42,252 bases of DNA, taken from assembly GCA_003427395.1 (NCBI GenBank), contig BFEA01000357.1, forward strand, positions 100,031 through 142,282, in the 5' to 3' direction. The notes under the pieces were generated by a model that saw only the letters and a list, made by a program, of their open reading frames with translations, ran no database searches and had not been told where the DNA came from. The translations under genes were made by a program, and so were the position numbers. Positions within the stretch are counted from its first letter, which is position 1; every line of letters begins with the position of its first letter. Origin of the DNA: Chara braunii. Lineage: Eukaryota > Streptophyta > Charophyceae > Charales > Characeae. Of this stretch, positions 20,126 through 31,400 are shown in pieces.

Positions 20126-21514
20126 TCCACTCTGTATAGAGGAGGTTTTGCAAGAGTTTACCTTTCTTTGGGCACTTGCTTAAGGGTAGATTCAGGCTTA
20201 GTTAATAAAGAACGATGTTTGAGTGAGATCGTGATATGGAGGTTATTCTCCATGGACTTACAAATTTAGCTTGGGGATTTACCTACCTTGTGTTACATGT
20301 CCTCTTGATCGTTTGATTAAGGATTTGGGCTAGATTCAACTTGATCCTATAAGGATCATCATCTGTTATCACTGATAATAGGTCGGTTCCCTTTTCGTCG
20401 GTCTACATCTCAACTCCAATTCATTCTCAATACTCAACCTAAAAGACTTTAGCTCTAATGATTTTTATTGTTTTGTTAAGGTTTTCACCCGGACTTTTAT
20501 TGAATAGTCATTTAACGAAGGTGTTATTTATTTCTGGAAGGTTGGGCAAAGGTTGGGGATTGTATGGCTAAAGCGAGGGGTATGAGTATAGAGAGTGGTT
20601 GAAGTTGACCCCGTGTAGTGCGTGGAACTTGGTTGATTCTTTGACGTGATTGCAGGTATGTTTTGTGATTCGGACTTTGGATTTGACTGTCTGCGATCAC
20701 AAGCATATATATGGTTAAGAGGAGTCTCACAGTGGTTGTAAGAAGTGATCGTCATATATTTATTCGCATATATATATACATACGTACATATCTAAGTTTG
20801 AATGCTCGTGTGACAAGGAACCTACGCCTAAGGGTTTAATTGGGGTCGAGATTGAGAAAGGAAAAAAGACTTCCTTCCTTTAGAGTTCTTACTTCTTAAA
20901 AAATTTCTTAGTTGGACGTTGGTCTTGGGCCTGGATTCGAGGTCCTTGTCCAGGACATCTGAGGTCCTAAGCTCCACATGAAAGGGATCACCCCCCATGC
21001 AGAGCCTATTTGTCCTGCCCACCGGGAGACTCAGCCTAAGGGCCGAAGGTGCTGCGGGGGCCGAACGCCTGTTCCTTCAGTCGTGCAATATAGTGAAGGG
21101 TTTGACCCTCACGATACTTCGAGTTTGACACTTGAGTGTCATAAGTGGTACTTCGATCCACGAGGGACCGCTTGATTATGGGCACTACATAGTACATCAT
21201 CATTGCGATTGCTAGCATATTCATGCATTGCTAGTCGATATGGGAAGATCCTGTGTCCGCGCGGTTTTATACTAAATCTCGCGCGCGTCGCCTATCCGAT
21301 TTCTGCATCGGAAAGTTATGGGATGGATACAAAAGGGGACTAGGAGTGTTGTCGCGTTGTTTGTTATGTGTCGTTCTGTATGTGTGAGTGTTGCAGTATA
21401 ACGCGTGGTGAGTGGGATGCGTCCTGGTCGACCAACGACAAGTCGCGCTTGGGACTTCAACTCCCCCAGTGCATCGGTTCACGTGTGGGTTCGGTAGAGG
21501 TGTGAGACCACATG
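20126..21514. other. No gene recognised
   Basis: Short ATATAT run near 20767-20790. Otherwise no supported feature; both strands carry many stops. Confidence 0.4.
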
Positions 21515-22060
21515 TACTCCCTATGCTACAGCGAACGAGAAATACCATCGGCTACTCCACCTCTGTGATTTCAGCTGATTAGCTTTCGTACTGTGGACTT
21601 GTAGCTCGGCGGGGATACACCCACTGAAGGGAGGTGACAACTCTCGTAAGGTGGAGGTAAGTCGTGCCTCGCGTTGACCCTATCCTGTCGTAGGGGCTCG
21701 CGAGAGGTATGGCTGGCGCACTCGGTCGGAGAGGCTTGCAGAAAGCTCCATGTGTTATGCGACGATGAGTAGACCAACTCCTGCGTGACGAGGCCAAGAG
21801 GGGTCCCGCACTGCTCGGGACCGGTGCACTCGACAGCGTACCCCCTATGCTACAACAAACGAGAAACGCCCTCGATTGGGTCATCGTTGCGATTGCATAC
21901 AAGAAGCCTTCGCATGTGGTTCGGTAGCTTGACGGGGATACGCCCGCCTAAAGGAAGGTGACACCTCGTGCAAGTGGAGGTAAGTTGTGCCTCCCGTGAC
22001 CCTATCCTGTCCTAGAGGCTCACGAGAGGTACGACTGATACACTCGACCTGAGTGGGAAC
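21515..22060. repeat. 324-bp tandem repeat, about 1.6 copies
   Basis: CTATGCTACA recurs at 21521 and 21845, giving a 324-bp period. Shared landmarks in order: CGAACGAGAAA, GGGGATAC(A/G)CCC, GGTGGAGGTAAGT, CCTATCCTGTC, GAGAGGTA. The second copy loses similarity after about 22045. A dispersed relative lies at 16030-16320. The minus-strand frames at 21579-21902 and 21881-22156 cover the repeat and show related peptides, as expected for a repeat. Confidence 0.75.
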
Positions 22061-24196
22061 GTTCTCCCCGACAAGTCCTGCAAAATCCTTCTTAACGTGG
22101 TCAGGAAGGTCCTCTTGGGAATTGATGCGCTCGAGAATAGAGGGGCGACATGACACCAGAAACCATGGTTAAAAGTTAACGTTGAAGTCGTGGACTCAAG
22201 GTTTAGGTGTTAGGTTGCCACTGAGATGTTTGAGTGGAAGGGCAGCCCGACACCTAAAGGTTGAGATTTGAGATGGTAGGTTAGAGAATCATCTGATGAG
22301 GGTCGAGAGAAACCGTCGAAGAGTAAGTGGAGGAGCGACCCACCAACTAAGGTCTTAAAATAAAGTCATAGGTTGGGAAGTAATGTAAGTCAAAAGCAGA
22401 GGTATAGGGTCACTGCCACAGCATGACCAAGGGGTGACCCCACTCCTAAGTTATAATTGAGTGTTAAAGCCAAATGTTAGACAAAGTGTAAGGGTGAAGG
22501 ACTATACAGAAGCGTGATGGATGAGTGGCCCAACACCTAAGGTCGAGGTTGAGTTCATATAGAGTTCAAAAGATTTGGGTTGAGATATGCCTCACTTGTG
22601 CTTGCTTGTGAGGCTCACCGTGAAGGTGGAGATGCGGGAAGGGTGAACCTCATATTTGTGTACCATTTTTTCTCATTACACTTATGCTACTAACATAATC
22701 AAGGTCTTAGAAAGAAACAACTTCCACTACCTTATTCTACTTTTGGGTATACTGTGGGCATCGTTTCATAGTTAATTGCATAGATGCTCCCCATGTGTTG
22801 AAGCCCTAGGTAGGTTGTGGTAGAAGAAACTGGAAGTTGAATTCTGTCTTTCACCTGATACAGATTTTGGGATATCACATTTCTAGGGGGAAGTGTCGCC
22901 GGAATTTATACTAGATTAAAGGCTTAGCCAACTTTCATTTTAGTTATTGAACTTTCTTCTCATATTTCAGTGGGTAGATAGTCTGGGAATCTATTTCCTA
23001 TCGTGGAAGTGCTGCCCAATTTTTCTCATCTTCCAATTGATTTGAAGTTCTGGTTGATCTTCGTGTAGATAGTCACGCTTGTAGTAAGGTTGTTGAGGTC
23101 ATGTTGGCCTGTGTGTGTGCTCCAGGTCATCACCACCGATGGATTATTCAAGAGGGACTCTACATGAGTCCATGCGAGACTACATTTTGTTATCTTGAGA
23201 TAGCAGATCGATTTTCCAACGGAATCTTCACCTACTCTTCGATACCATCACGGTAGAGTAAACCCTACAAGAAATGACATTTTTGTTTTCAAGTCGTCAT
23301 CTAAAAGGTATGTGTCAGTCTAAGGGATCCTTGGGTGGCTGAGTCCATTTGGGAGATTGACCAAAAGAAAAATGATTGTTCGACTATGGGAGGTTCGGGC
23401 CGTGTGCGGGACACGAAGTTACAATGAACAAAGTGTTGGCCCTGTGTGCATTGTGTGACATTTTTTTTGTTGTGTTCATAGGTCCGTAAGTTTTCATTTT
23501 ACTCTACTAAATGGAAAGGACTTGCATTTGTTGTTGTGGGGATAGACCCATCGGGGCCTCCACTCAGGCATCTCAATGGGATACAACCATTTGCTTGCTT
23601 TACTTTTGTTATTGTGTTTGATTGAGGGGCCAAAGACCCATTGCTTTATGTTTGCTACCGGTAAAGAGTCCGTCTCCTTGATACATGTTTAAGGTTACAG
23701 AGCCTGTGTATTTTTTTTTTTATTATTTTTAGTTTGTGTTAAATGTAATAACACCTCATCGCCTTATCTATCTATTATGCATCGATCAGACTAGGTCCCT
23801 CCGTAGGATGGACGTGTGGCTTAGGTCTGACTCCCCAAAGTGTAAGGCAGGTCCCTCACACACGTTGAGGAAATCGTTTTCCTGTCGATGGTTTGGTCGA
23901 TTATAGAAGGAGTGTCTCCGCTTTCTTGTCGTATGGAAGCCTACGCAGGTCAGTGAAAGCCTTAAAGTTGAGGGTCACACCTGACCAAGTCCGGTTGCAT
24001 CGCTAGGCAGAACTCATGCAACCCAACTTAGGAGTTCAACGCCCTAAGCGATAAGTCGTGACCGAGCCAAGAGTCTGGGCATAATACCACAATTTTTCCC
24101 TATACTTCAGTGACTAAGCAATACCAAAGGTTAGCCTACCTCTGATACGACATGTAAAAACTGCTACTTGTGGGCTAGTAGTTTGGCAAGGATATG
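22061..24196. other. Relic repeats, no supported gene
   Basis: Holds several copies of a GAGTGGAAGGGCAGCCC-like theme (22211-22248 and weaker ones to about 22540) that recurs at 32.5-33.6 kb, and two LTR-end-like motifs (22.89 and 23.00 kb). No coding frame can be supported. Confidence 0.4.
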
Positions 24197-24220
24197 TTGT
24201 CAGGGCAAAAACCCTGACAA
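24197..24220. repeat. Hairpin with perfect 9-bp stem
   Basis: TTGTCAGGG, loop CAAAAA, CCCTGACAA. Confidence 0.85.
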
Positions 24221-24621
24221 GGGTATCCACCCGGTATTTTTAAATGTCGACCTTTGTCCGACTCCTATAAACATTATTCAAATTCACTGACTTGATGAGG
24301 CGAATGTATCTGCCAAAACGTTTATTCAGACCAACCTGTGACCGGAGCGCCTGACAAAAACTTATTGGATCTGAGTGCGGGCGCTGGCCGGTGTCTAGAA
24401 GTTATGGGTGACAACTGGTCCTTGTATATCGCTTCCAGCATGGTAGCAAAGTCAGGCGGTCATTGGAATTTTAGATTCAGACCTAGTTTACTTAGAAAGA
24501 GAGACAGCTGAGTAGTTCGGAGCCTGGGCGGTGGGAAAAAGTGGCCACGTGAGTTGGAGTTGGTTAGGAAGAAGCGCAGCCCCGATTCGGCTAATTGCAG
24601 GAAAGGGCGCGTCCGACCTCA

Positions 24622-24737
24622 ATATTTTTTTTCAAGGTCGAGCATGAGCCGGCTGCAGGATGGTAAAGGTAGGGCGCCTGGCCAGGAGGCTCAGTGCCCA
24701 ACCAATTGAACAAGTGGGGCGTTGGTCTTCCAACCAG
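24622..24737 (-). repeat. tRNA-derived SINE-like element
   Basis: The minus strand reads TTCAATTGGTTGGGCACTGA, then CCTCCTGGCCAGG, resembling a tRNA D arm and anticodon arm, followed further on by an A-rich end (eight A near 24625-24633). The B box is poor. This is a decayed head; confidence is limited. Confidence 0.35.
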
Positions 24738-25005
24738 CCGGAACCTTTGAGCCTGCTCACAAGCAGTTAACGGGGACACCCACTTTTTAGCCCTAACCCC
24801 CCCAACACTGAATGCATTTGGGGATTATTTATTTTTTTCCCTATTTTATTTTTTGTCAAGCTCTACGTATGTTGAGTTTGGTGTTTGTTGTAGTCTTGGA
24901 GATGATTATTTTGGCCAGCCCTGAAAATCCTAAAAGAGCGAATTTTGCATGAAAACGCATTTTTTGCCTTGGGGTTTAAGGTCTATTTGACTTGCTTTTC
25001 AACCC

Positions 25006-25095
25006 GGGCGCGCGGGGTACCGCACCATGCCGGGAATGGCGCCCGGGGTGCCCGGTCGGGCGACCCCCTCGAGCATGCACCCGGGCGCCTCTTGC
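25006..25095. repeat. CCGGGC-rich island 1
   Basis: Dense CCCGGG, GCGCCCGG and GGTCGGGCG words in an otherwise AT-neutral stretch. A twin with the same words in similar order (CATGC, CCGGG, GTGCCCGG) is at 25437-25520. Confidence 0.7.
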
Positions 25096-25436
25096 ACCAG
25101 GGGAGAAAAAGCCAAAAAAATATATATATTGCCGCAACCCTATTCCAAACGTGTGAACTTTATCTTCAGTGGTCGCACATTGTTTTTTGGGATCCGATAG
25201 GCCCCGTTTTATAGGTTTTTAATTTTTGGGGGGATTCTGGTCATCGATCTGCATAGATCGACGATGCGCGCTGATACAAAATTCAAATTTGCCCCCTCCT
25301 GCACCCCCTCCACCTCCCTGACCCACATAAATCAACATACGTGAAAAAAAAAAAAAGGCCGAATTTGGGCATTACTCCCACAGCGCAGCAAGGTCTGGTG
25401 GTTGGGAAAAAAAAAAAAACTTGGTGGGTTCTCTGC

Positions 25437-25520
25437 ATGCCCGGGATACCCCGGGCGTGGTCCCAACCTGGGTGGGGTGCCCGGGGCGCCCGACCGACAT
25501 GCCCGGCCGGGCGGCCCGGG
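25437..25520. repeat. CCGGGC-rich island 2
   Basis: Twin of the island at 25006-25095. A13 tracts at about 25343-25356 and 25408-25420 precede it. Confidence 0.7.
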
Positions 25521-25721
25521 AAAGCTAACTATTTTATCAATTTTCTAACTTTTTGTTTTGTTGTTGGTTTATTTGGTGTCCACTTTGTGGACTGGTGACA
25601 ATTCTGGCTGAAAAGGTGTGGGACGTTTGTTACAATGACCCTGAAAACCTGAAAATTTAAGGCTCTAATAACTGCTTTTCAGCCTGCTCGGCCCCGTTGA
25701 GGGTAGCCTGGTGAATGGGCA

Positions 25722-25846
25722 AACTCTTCTTATGGAAGAGTTGCTCCTATCACATCGTGATGGGAGCTAGCCCCGTAGGTAACCCACCAGCCTTATATTT
25801 CGCAAATGCAGGGATTGAAGTCAGTAGCCCCCACTGAGCTAGCTCC
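25722..25846 (-). repeat. SINE-like element with tRNA head and two hairpins
   Basis: The minus strand starts GGAGCTAGCTCAGTGGGGGC, an excellent A box, and about 12 bases on reads GACTTCAATCCC, a plausible B box; the spacing is shorter than in a tRNA, as if the anticodon arm were deleted. Downstream are two tight hairpins: GCTCCTATCAC-ATC-GTGATGGGAGC (25743-25767, one mismatch) and AACTCTTC-TTATG-GAAGAGTT (25722-25742, perfect). The same GGAGCTA(A/G)CTCAGT head occurs on the plus strand at 7426, so this is probably one family. Confidence 0.5.
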
Positions 25847-25996
25847 TTTTGGAGCTGCCCGTGGACGAAGGATGTGGGTGAGGTCAAACTTGATCGTACG
25901 GTCGCCGAGACCGCGTGGCCGAGGTTGGCCGCATGTAGATTAGCATGGGCCCTATGCAAGGATGACACACATAGATCGAGAAAAGGTCCACATCTT

Positions 25997-26085
25997 TTTT
26001 TTTGGGGGGAGTCGAGTCCATTAGGATTCGAACTCACGTCTATGTTTCGACAATTCATGGTTGAGCCACGAGAGAAGTAAGAGAA
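25997..26085 (-). repeat. tRNA-derived SINE-like element with A tail
   Basis: Minus strand: GTGGCTCAACCATGAAT (A-box-like), then GTGAGTTCGAATCC, an almost ideal B box, at a normal tRNA spacing, followed about 20 bases later by CCCCCC and nine A. That order fits a short SINE ending in poly-A. Not a functional tRNA by the lost acceptor stem. Confidence 0.5.
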
Positions 26086-26287
26086 AGTCGTTAATCCAAA
26101 CCAACGGCAAGAGCCCCCCCCCCACCCAAAAAAAAAAAAAAAAACCCTAAGGAAGCAATAAAGAACCCGCCACCTGGTGCGCAAAGAATAGGCAGAGGGC
26201 ACATGTCCTTCGCAGGTGCCCGATTTCGGGCATCAGAATTGTCTTTTCTTATTCATTTTTTTTTTTAATTAATTTTCACGCTACATT

Positions 26288-26308
26288 CCCCCCCCCCCCC
26301 CCCCCCCC
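26288..26308. repeat. C21 homopolymer
   Basis: Twenty-one consecutive C. Confidence 0.98.
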
Positions 26309-26390
26309 TTTCTCGTTGAAACGAGGAGGGGCTGCAACTTAGAGCATGGCAGCATATCTTTCCATATTCTTGCGGAAGATTCATTCTCAT

Positions 26391-26615
26391 TTTGCACATT
26401 TCGTGGATGGGGAGTTGCCCCACCCCCTGGCTGCGCTTGGATTCGAACTTGCAGAAGATTCTTATTTTGCACATTTCATGGATGGGGAGTTGCCCCACCC
26501 CCTGGTTGCGCTTGGATTCTTGAAGAAGGTTCATTCTCATTTTGCACATTTCTTGGATGGGGAGTTGCCCCACCCCGTGGTTGCGCTTGGATTCGAACTT
26601 GAGTCTGTATGCCAA
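26391..26615. repeat. 75-bp tandem triplication
   Basis: TTTGCACATTTC begins units at 26391, 26466 and 26541, an exact 75-bp period. Each unit has GGGGAGTTGCCCC, a 4-bp-stem hairpin. Since 75 is a multiple of three, the plus strand reads 25-residue repeats (DGELPHPL and ALGF in each). The third unit runs into the tRNA-like head on the minus strand, so this may be the tail of a SINE-like element rather than a protein. Confidence 0.8.
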
Positions 26616-26665
26616 CAGTTCGTGGGTGCCTAACGACCTTACAAACTGCCCTACCTCGTTGGCAG
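26589..26665 (-). repeat. tRNA-like SINE head
   Basis: Minus strand: GAGGTAGGGCAGTTTGTAAGG (A-box-like) starting near 26656 and AGTTCGAATCC (B box, 26589-26599). The head lies upstream, in minus orientation, of the 75-bp triplicated body. Confidence 0.5.
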
Positions 26666-26699
26666 GGCTTTCACAGGTAAGCCTTCGTTTTATTTTATT

Positions 26700-27539
26700 T
26701 ATTTTCTTTCTTATATATATATATATATTTTTTCTTATTACATGTTTTTTTGTTTTCAAAGGTCACGAGGCCTTGAGGTGTGGCGCGTGGGGAAGTTCGC
26801 GACTGATTTCATCTGGATTTGAACTTCGGCACGCGTTTTTATAGCTCGTGCAACCTCCTAAAACGAGGTAAAAATTTTTATTTTTTTTTCTCCCTCATAA
26901 TTTTTTGTTTTCCTTTTCGTTCTTCTTGATTTTTTTTAGGCCTTGGCCTCGTTTATGGCCAGGTGCACTAAGCTCCTTCTGAACAAGCAGAGGGAGAAGG
27001 TAGAAAAAAAAAGTTTGAACGTGGCCGCGGGCCAGGGAAGGTGCATAGTGGGGGAGAAGCTGGATGTGGAGAAGAGCCACGAGAAAAGGCCTGATGCAGC
27101 CTTTCCTCGATGCACTCAGCCTGGGGAAGAGGTCGGGTGCATTAAAAATTAAAGGGCCATGGTTTCCCTAAGGGGAGATGAATGACTGTGGCATTTTATC
27201 CTAACTTCAAATCAAAGGTCCAAACATGAGCTCGAATTTTGCATGTTGCCAAATGCTCCCCACAACCCCTCCAGCAAGTTTAAAAGTTGGGCTGCCCCAC
27301 CACCTGCCTCACGTTTGTGTGAGGTGCTTCCCACACTCATTCTTGAGTGTTGGCCAGACGTTGGGGGAGCTTAGGGACGAATTGGTGGAGGAGTGGAAGG
27401 TCTGCAAAAACTTAAGGGAGTCTAGGATGAATGTGTTGGAGGACTTCAGGGAGGAAGGAGGTGGAGATAGGTGACCATAGCTGAAGCTTGGCAATCATAG
27501 CCATAGTCCACGTCCGTGACGTCGAGGGGAGACGCTGCT
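26700..27539. other. Possible small open frames, none supported
   Basis: Plus-strand frames 26943-27152 (69 codons) and 27226-27474 (82 codons; the end is charged, with ELRDELVEEWKVCKNL) have ATG starts, but match no family I know. T-rich tracts at 26690-26935 precede the first. Short AT run near 26715. Confidence 0.3.
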
Positions 27540-27549
27540 GATTGAAGGA

Positions 27550-27800
27550 GATGATGCTGCCAAAATTTTGGCATATTGGCATTACCTCTTAAGTAGGTTA
27601 TGCTGCCAAAACTTTGGTGCGGAGGCGACCATTATTTGTGAAAGGGTTATGTTGTCGGATCGCCATCGTGTCGATGACGAACTTCTGAGGCAGAATGTTG
27701 CTAGATTACTGCCTCGACGTCAAGGTCTTCCTAAGGGGAGGTGTTGTTGGATTGTGACCACGACGTCAAGGTCTTCCTAAAGGAAGGTGTTGCAAGACTT
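27550..27800. repeat. Local imperfect direct repeats
   Basis: GATGCTGCCAAAATTTTGGC / TATGCTGCCAAAACTTTGGT (27551 and 27600 regions) and CGTCAAGGTCTTCCTAA followed by GG(G/A)AGGTGTTG (27717 and 27765 regions). Nested short duplications of one sequence. Confidence 0.7.
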
Positions 27801-29071
27801 TTTCGGTATCGTACTCCTTTTTGTTTTGTAGGTAGTACGAAAGAAGTGCTACCCGTCATTAGTAAGGCCCATGTTTTATTGTTTTGGAGCATGATATTGG
27901 TTGCGGCTAATTATGGTGCGCGTTAATTTTTATGGAGAGCAGTTTGTGACCAGTAGTAGACGTGAACAGTTCCCTTCTCGAGGGTTATACCATTTAAGTC
28001 GCTCCGCTGAGGTTAGATTGCTGAGGGAGAATGGTGGATCGTGGTTGATTATGGGGTCGCGGGAGAATGGTGGATCAAACGCATTCGATGTCAACAACGT
28101 CTGTTCTTCTACTTCTTTTGGACATTTACCCGAGTTTCTTAAGTGGGTCAATTTACGTTCTTCTTCAATCACTCAAGGTCAATTTGATTCATATTCCCTT
28201 CCACAACCGTGTCAACCCACACTTGTTTGACCTTTTTTTTTTAATATATGAAAATGCAAAGGAAATGTGTATTCTATTGTGAATGAAAAATTTCTGACAT
28301 AGGAAGTGGATTGTGTATGTTTTTTTTTTTTTTTTTTTTAACAAATATGCAGTTATGAAATATAATTGTGAGGAAGATTATCTATCTATATGGTTTTTAT
28401 ATCTTGAGTGGACAATTTTCATCGCTATTCCTACTTAATGAAAATCAAACTTCATAGATGTTGGAATAAGGACTTTCGTGAAACCGAATCGATCGGCGGT
28501 GAATTTAGTAAAGAGAATTGGTATAAACTTAGTTTTCATCTCAATTATTATTTTTTCTATCTCGAACGACCTATCCTTTAATACATATTCAAATTATTCT
28601 TATTATCTACCTCTTTTGACTTTATTCGTCGAAGTTGTCCTGGGCAAGGGAAGATGGGAACAAATGAAGTTGTTTTACAATCGCTGTAAGTTTTTTGTTG
28701 TAAATGAAAAACTTAAAAAAGTTGAACTTACATTATTTGCATTTATGCATAACAAAATGTTACCAAGTAATAGTCTTGATGAATTTCTTCATATTTGCAC
28801 ATTATATTCAAATTCAATTTAACTAATTGTATAAACGTGTATGTTGAATTAATTATAATTCATTTTATATTCTACAAGTAAAATAATATAGTATATCCTT
28901 TGTTACATATATTATATGTTGCATATATTATATATACAAATATATATAATATATTTGTACATGTACGATATATATAAGATATGTATATGAAAAAAAAAAA
29001 ATTATGAATTCAGTCTTCAAGAAATGAGTATTATTGAATTGTGGTACATATAATATTTCAATAAATATATT

Positions 29072-29168
29072 TATTCATGGACGGATGAATAACACGTAAC
29101 GACTGATCTTTGAGTGGGGAGTAACAGCTGGAAACGACCAGTAATAATTATAAATCATATACAACTTC
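29072..29168 (+). pseudogene. 16S rRNA fragment (plastid-type)
   Basis: GGACGGATGAATAACACGTA then AACAGCTGGAAACGACCAGT and TAATA follow the order and spacing of the well-known 16S stretch near E. coli positions 100-175 (GGACGGGTGAGTAACGCGT, AACAGCTGGAAACGRCTGCTAATA). Most differences are G-to-A. A weaker continuation may be at about 29320-29345 (TAGGTAAGGTAAACTTA). Far too short and altered to be a working gene. Confidence 0.6.
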
Positions 29169-29459
29169 AATATATCATTTAGAAAAATAAAATTAATAGC
29201 AATTTAACACATATTTATTTAAAATTTTAAAGTAAATCGATTTTGTTTATACTTTAATTTACTTTGTTGAAAGTTTTTTTTTATTTCTTAATTCAACATT
29301 GGTTAGTCGAATATAAAATGTTTCAATGATTATTAGGTAAGGTAAACTTATTGACATAATGACAAATAAAATTAATACGTTAATAACTCGTACGTATAGA
29401 AAAATTTGATAACTGCTAAAAAATCTGCAAAACAAAATACAATAAAGTTATTAAGCTTA

Positions 29460-29714
<255 letters not shown>

Positions 29715-29934
29715 GAAAAACAACAATACTGAACTCCTTTTCCTAAAAAAATAACTCTAAGATAACAAACTCATATAACAAAAAATCCTAATAAGCCTAT
29801 TAAAACAACTTTACAACCTTTCCAACCCTTATTAATACGTACATGAAAATATATAGCAAAAATAAATCATGTAATTAATGGTCAGGTTTCCTTAGGATCC
29901 CCATTCTAATAAGCCACTAAGTTCTTTCTCCTAT

Positions 29935-30325
29935 GTTTTTCCCCGTTGTGGCTAGTGGTGAAATACCACTCGAACTCGAAACTAGCTAGTTTTCCCCGAA
30001 ACATGTTAAGGCGAAAAAATTCACTGCGTTATCTAATGGCAAAGCACTGTTTCGATGCGGGCTACGAGAGTGGTACCAAATCGAGGAAAACTTTGAAGAC
30101 TGTGTGCGAATTTCAGTTAACTAGTGAGACAGTAGAAGATAAATTTTATCGTCAAATGATAAATAACCCATATCACCAACCAAAGCCCCTAAATGACCGC
30201 TAAGTGGTAAAAAATGTGGGAGTGTAAAAACAATCAATAGGTTTACCTAAAAGCAACCATCCTTAAATAAGTGCGTAATAACACATTGATCAAGCGTTCT
30301 TAATCTACAACCGAAATGCAAGCCT
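29935..30325 (+). pseudogene. 23S rRNA fragment (plastid-type), domain II
   Basis: In order: TTGTGGCTAGTGGTGAAATA, CCACTCGAAC, CTAGCTAGTTTTCCCCGAAA, AAAGCACTGTTTCGATGCGG, GGTACCAAATCGAGG, CCCCTAAATGACCGCTAAGT, AAAAGCAACCATCCTTAAAT, GTGCGTAATAACACATTGAT. This is the central domain II of a bacterial/plastid large-subunit rRNA. CCCCTAAATGACCGCT and GAAAT.CCACTCGAAC match plastid rather than mitochondrial types. Nearly all changes are G-to-A or C-to-T. Similarity ends near 30310-30325. An apparent 85-codon frame (29946-30203) inside it is spurious. Confidence 0.85.
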
Positions 30326-31400
30326 AGTGTTTCTTGGTTTAAAAATGCAGAATTTCGTTTTAACCATCATTTATCTAGTCTTTTTGTAGTTAGTTCTTTA
30401 ACTTGGTATGAACATTTGGTTCATAAAATTCCCCACTAAAATAGTTTCCCCTAATTGGGAGCAATGTTGTCATATTCATAATTTAAAGGTTTTAAAATGT
30501 CACCGATATGTGTATGTCTACCTTTCGATTTAGTAGTATCTTAAACGATTTGTGTAGCCATAAATATTGTCTTTGCACAACAAACATATAAAACTCCTCA
30601 TGAGGCTACAAAAAGAATTATTGATGCTACTTGTCATTTACCAAAAAAAATTGTTGATCTTGAAGTTCCATAAGTTGTACTTCTTAATACTGTTTTGAAG
30701 TATATATGCATAAGAACCAGATTCAATGAATCATTTATTTGGGACTTCTGAAGGTGCATGCATTGTTTTACTTATCTTTTTAAAAGGGTATAACAAATTA
30801 TATTAAATTTAATGAACCTGAAGTACAAAAACAATCTTTGCTAGCTACATTAAACTTAACGTTCCAATAAAGTATTTTGAATTAACAAAAAAAATATAAG
30901 TTAAAATCGTGGTATTCGTTACATTAAATATGATAAAAAAGAAACATGTTCTATATTCATTCAGTTTTTTGAAATTATACCTTATGATATATGCAATATT
31001 TACTACTAAATTAGTATTAATATTTTTTATTTTACTTATTTTTTTAATTAGAAACATGTATATTGATATGTTCCAATATTTAGGTTCATCTACTGCACTG
31101 TCTTCTAATGAAAATATATCATCAGTTTATATATAAAATATGCTTATCTTTGAACCGTAGATCGAAATATTTTATGGTTGTACCTTCATCTACCTTAGCT
31201 TCACTTATAAGTATGTTTTTTTCTTCTGAAGTTTTAGGTTATGATTTGCATCAGATGGACCAGAAGATGTGTCTTGCGCAATAGGGTGACATGCTTGGTA
31301 CGATATAAATTCTAAAATCATAAATGTTGTTTCGAATGAGAAACCACAAATTTGGTTTATAACTTTGCGTATTGACTTCGGAAGCATTCCGACGTGTTAT

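Noticed and set aside
28478-28822. 114-codon frame as a plastid gene
   Set aside because: Tried against plastid gene motifs I know in three frames and the complement; none fits. Left unassigned within the island.
29946-30203. 85-codon open frame in the AT-rich island
   Set aside because: It lies inside the 23S rRNA fragment; the nucleotide match to rRNA is much stronger than any protein resemblance, and the start is TTG.
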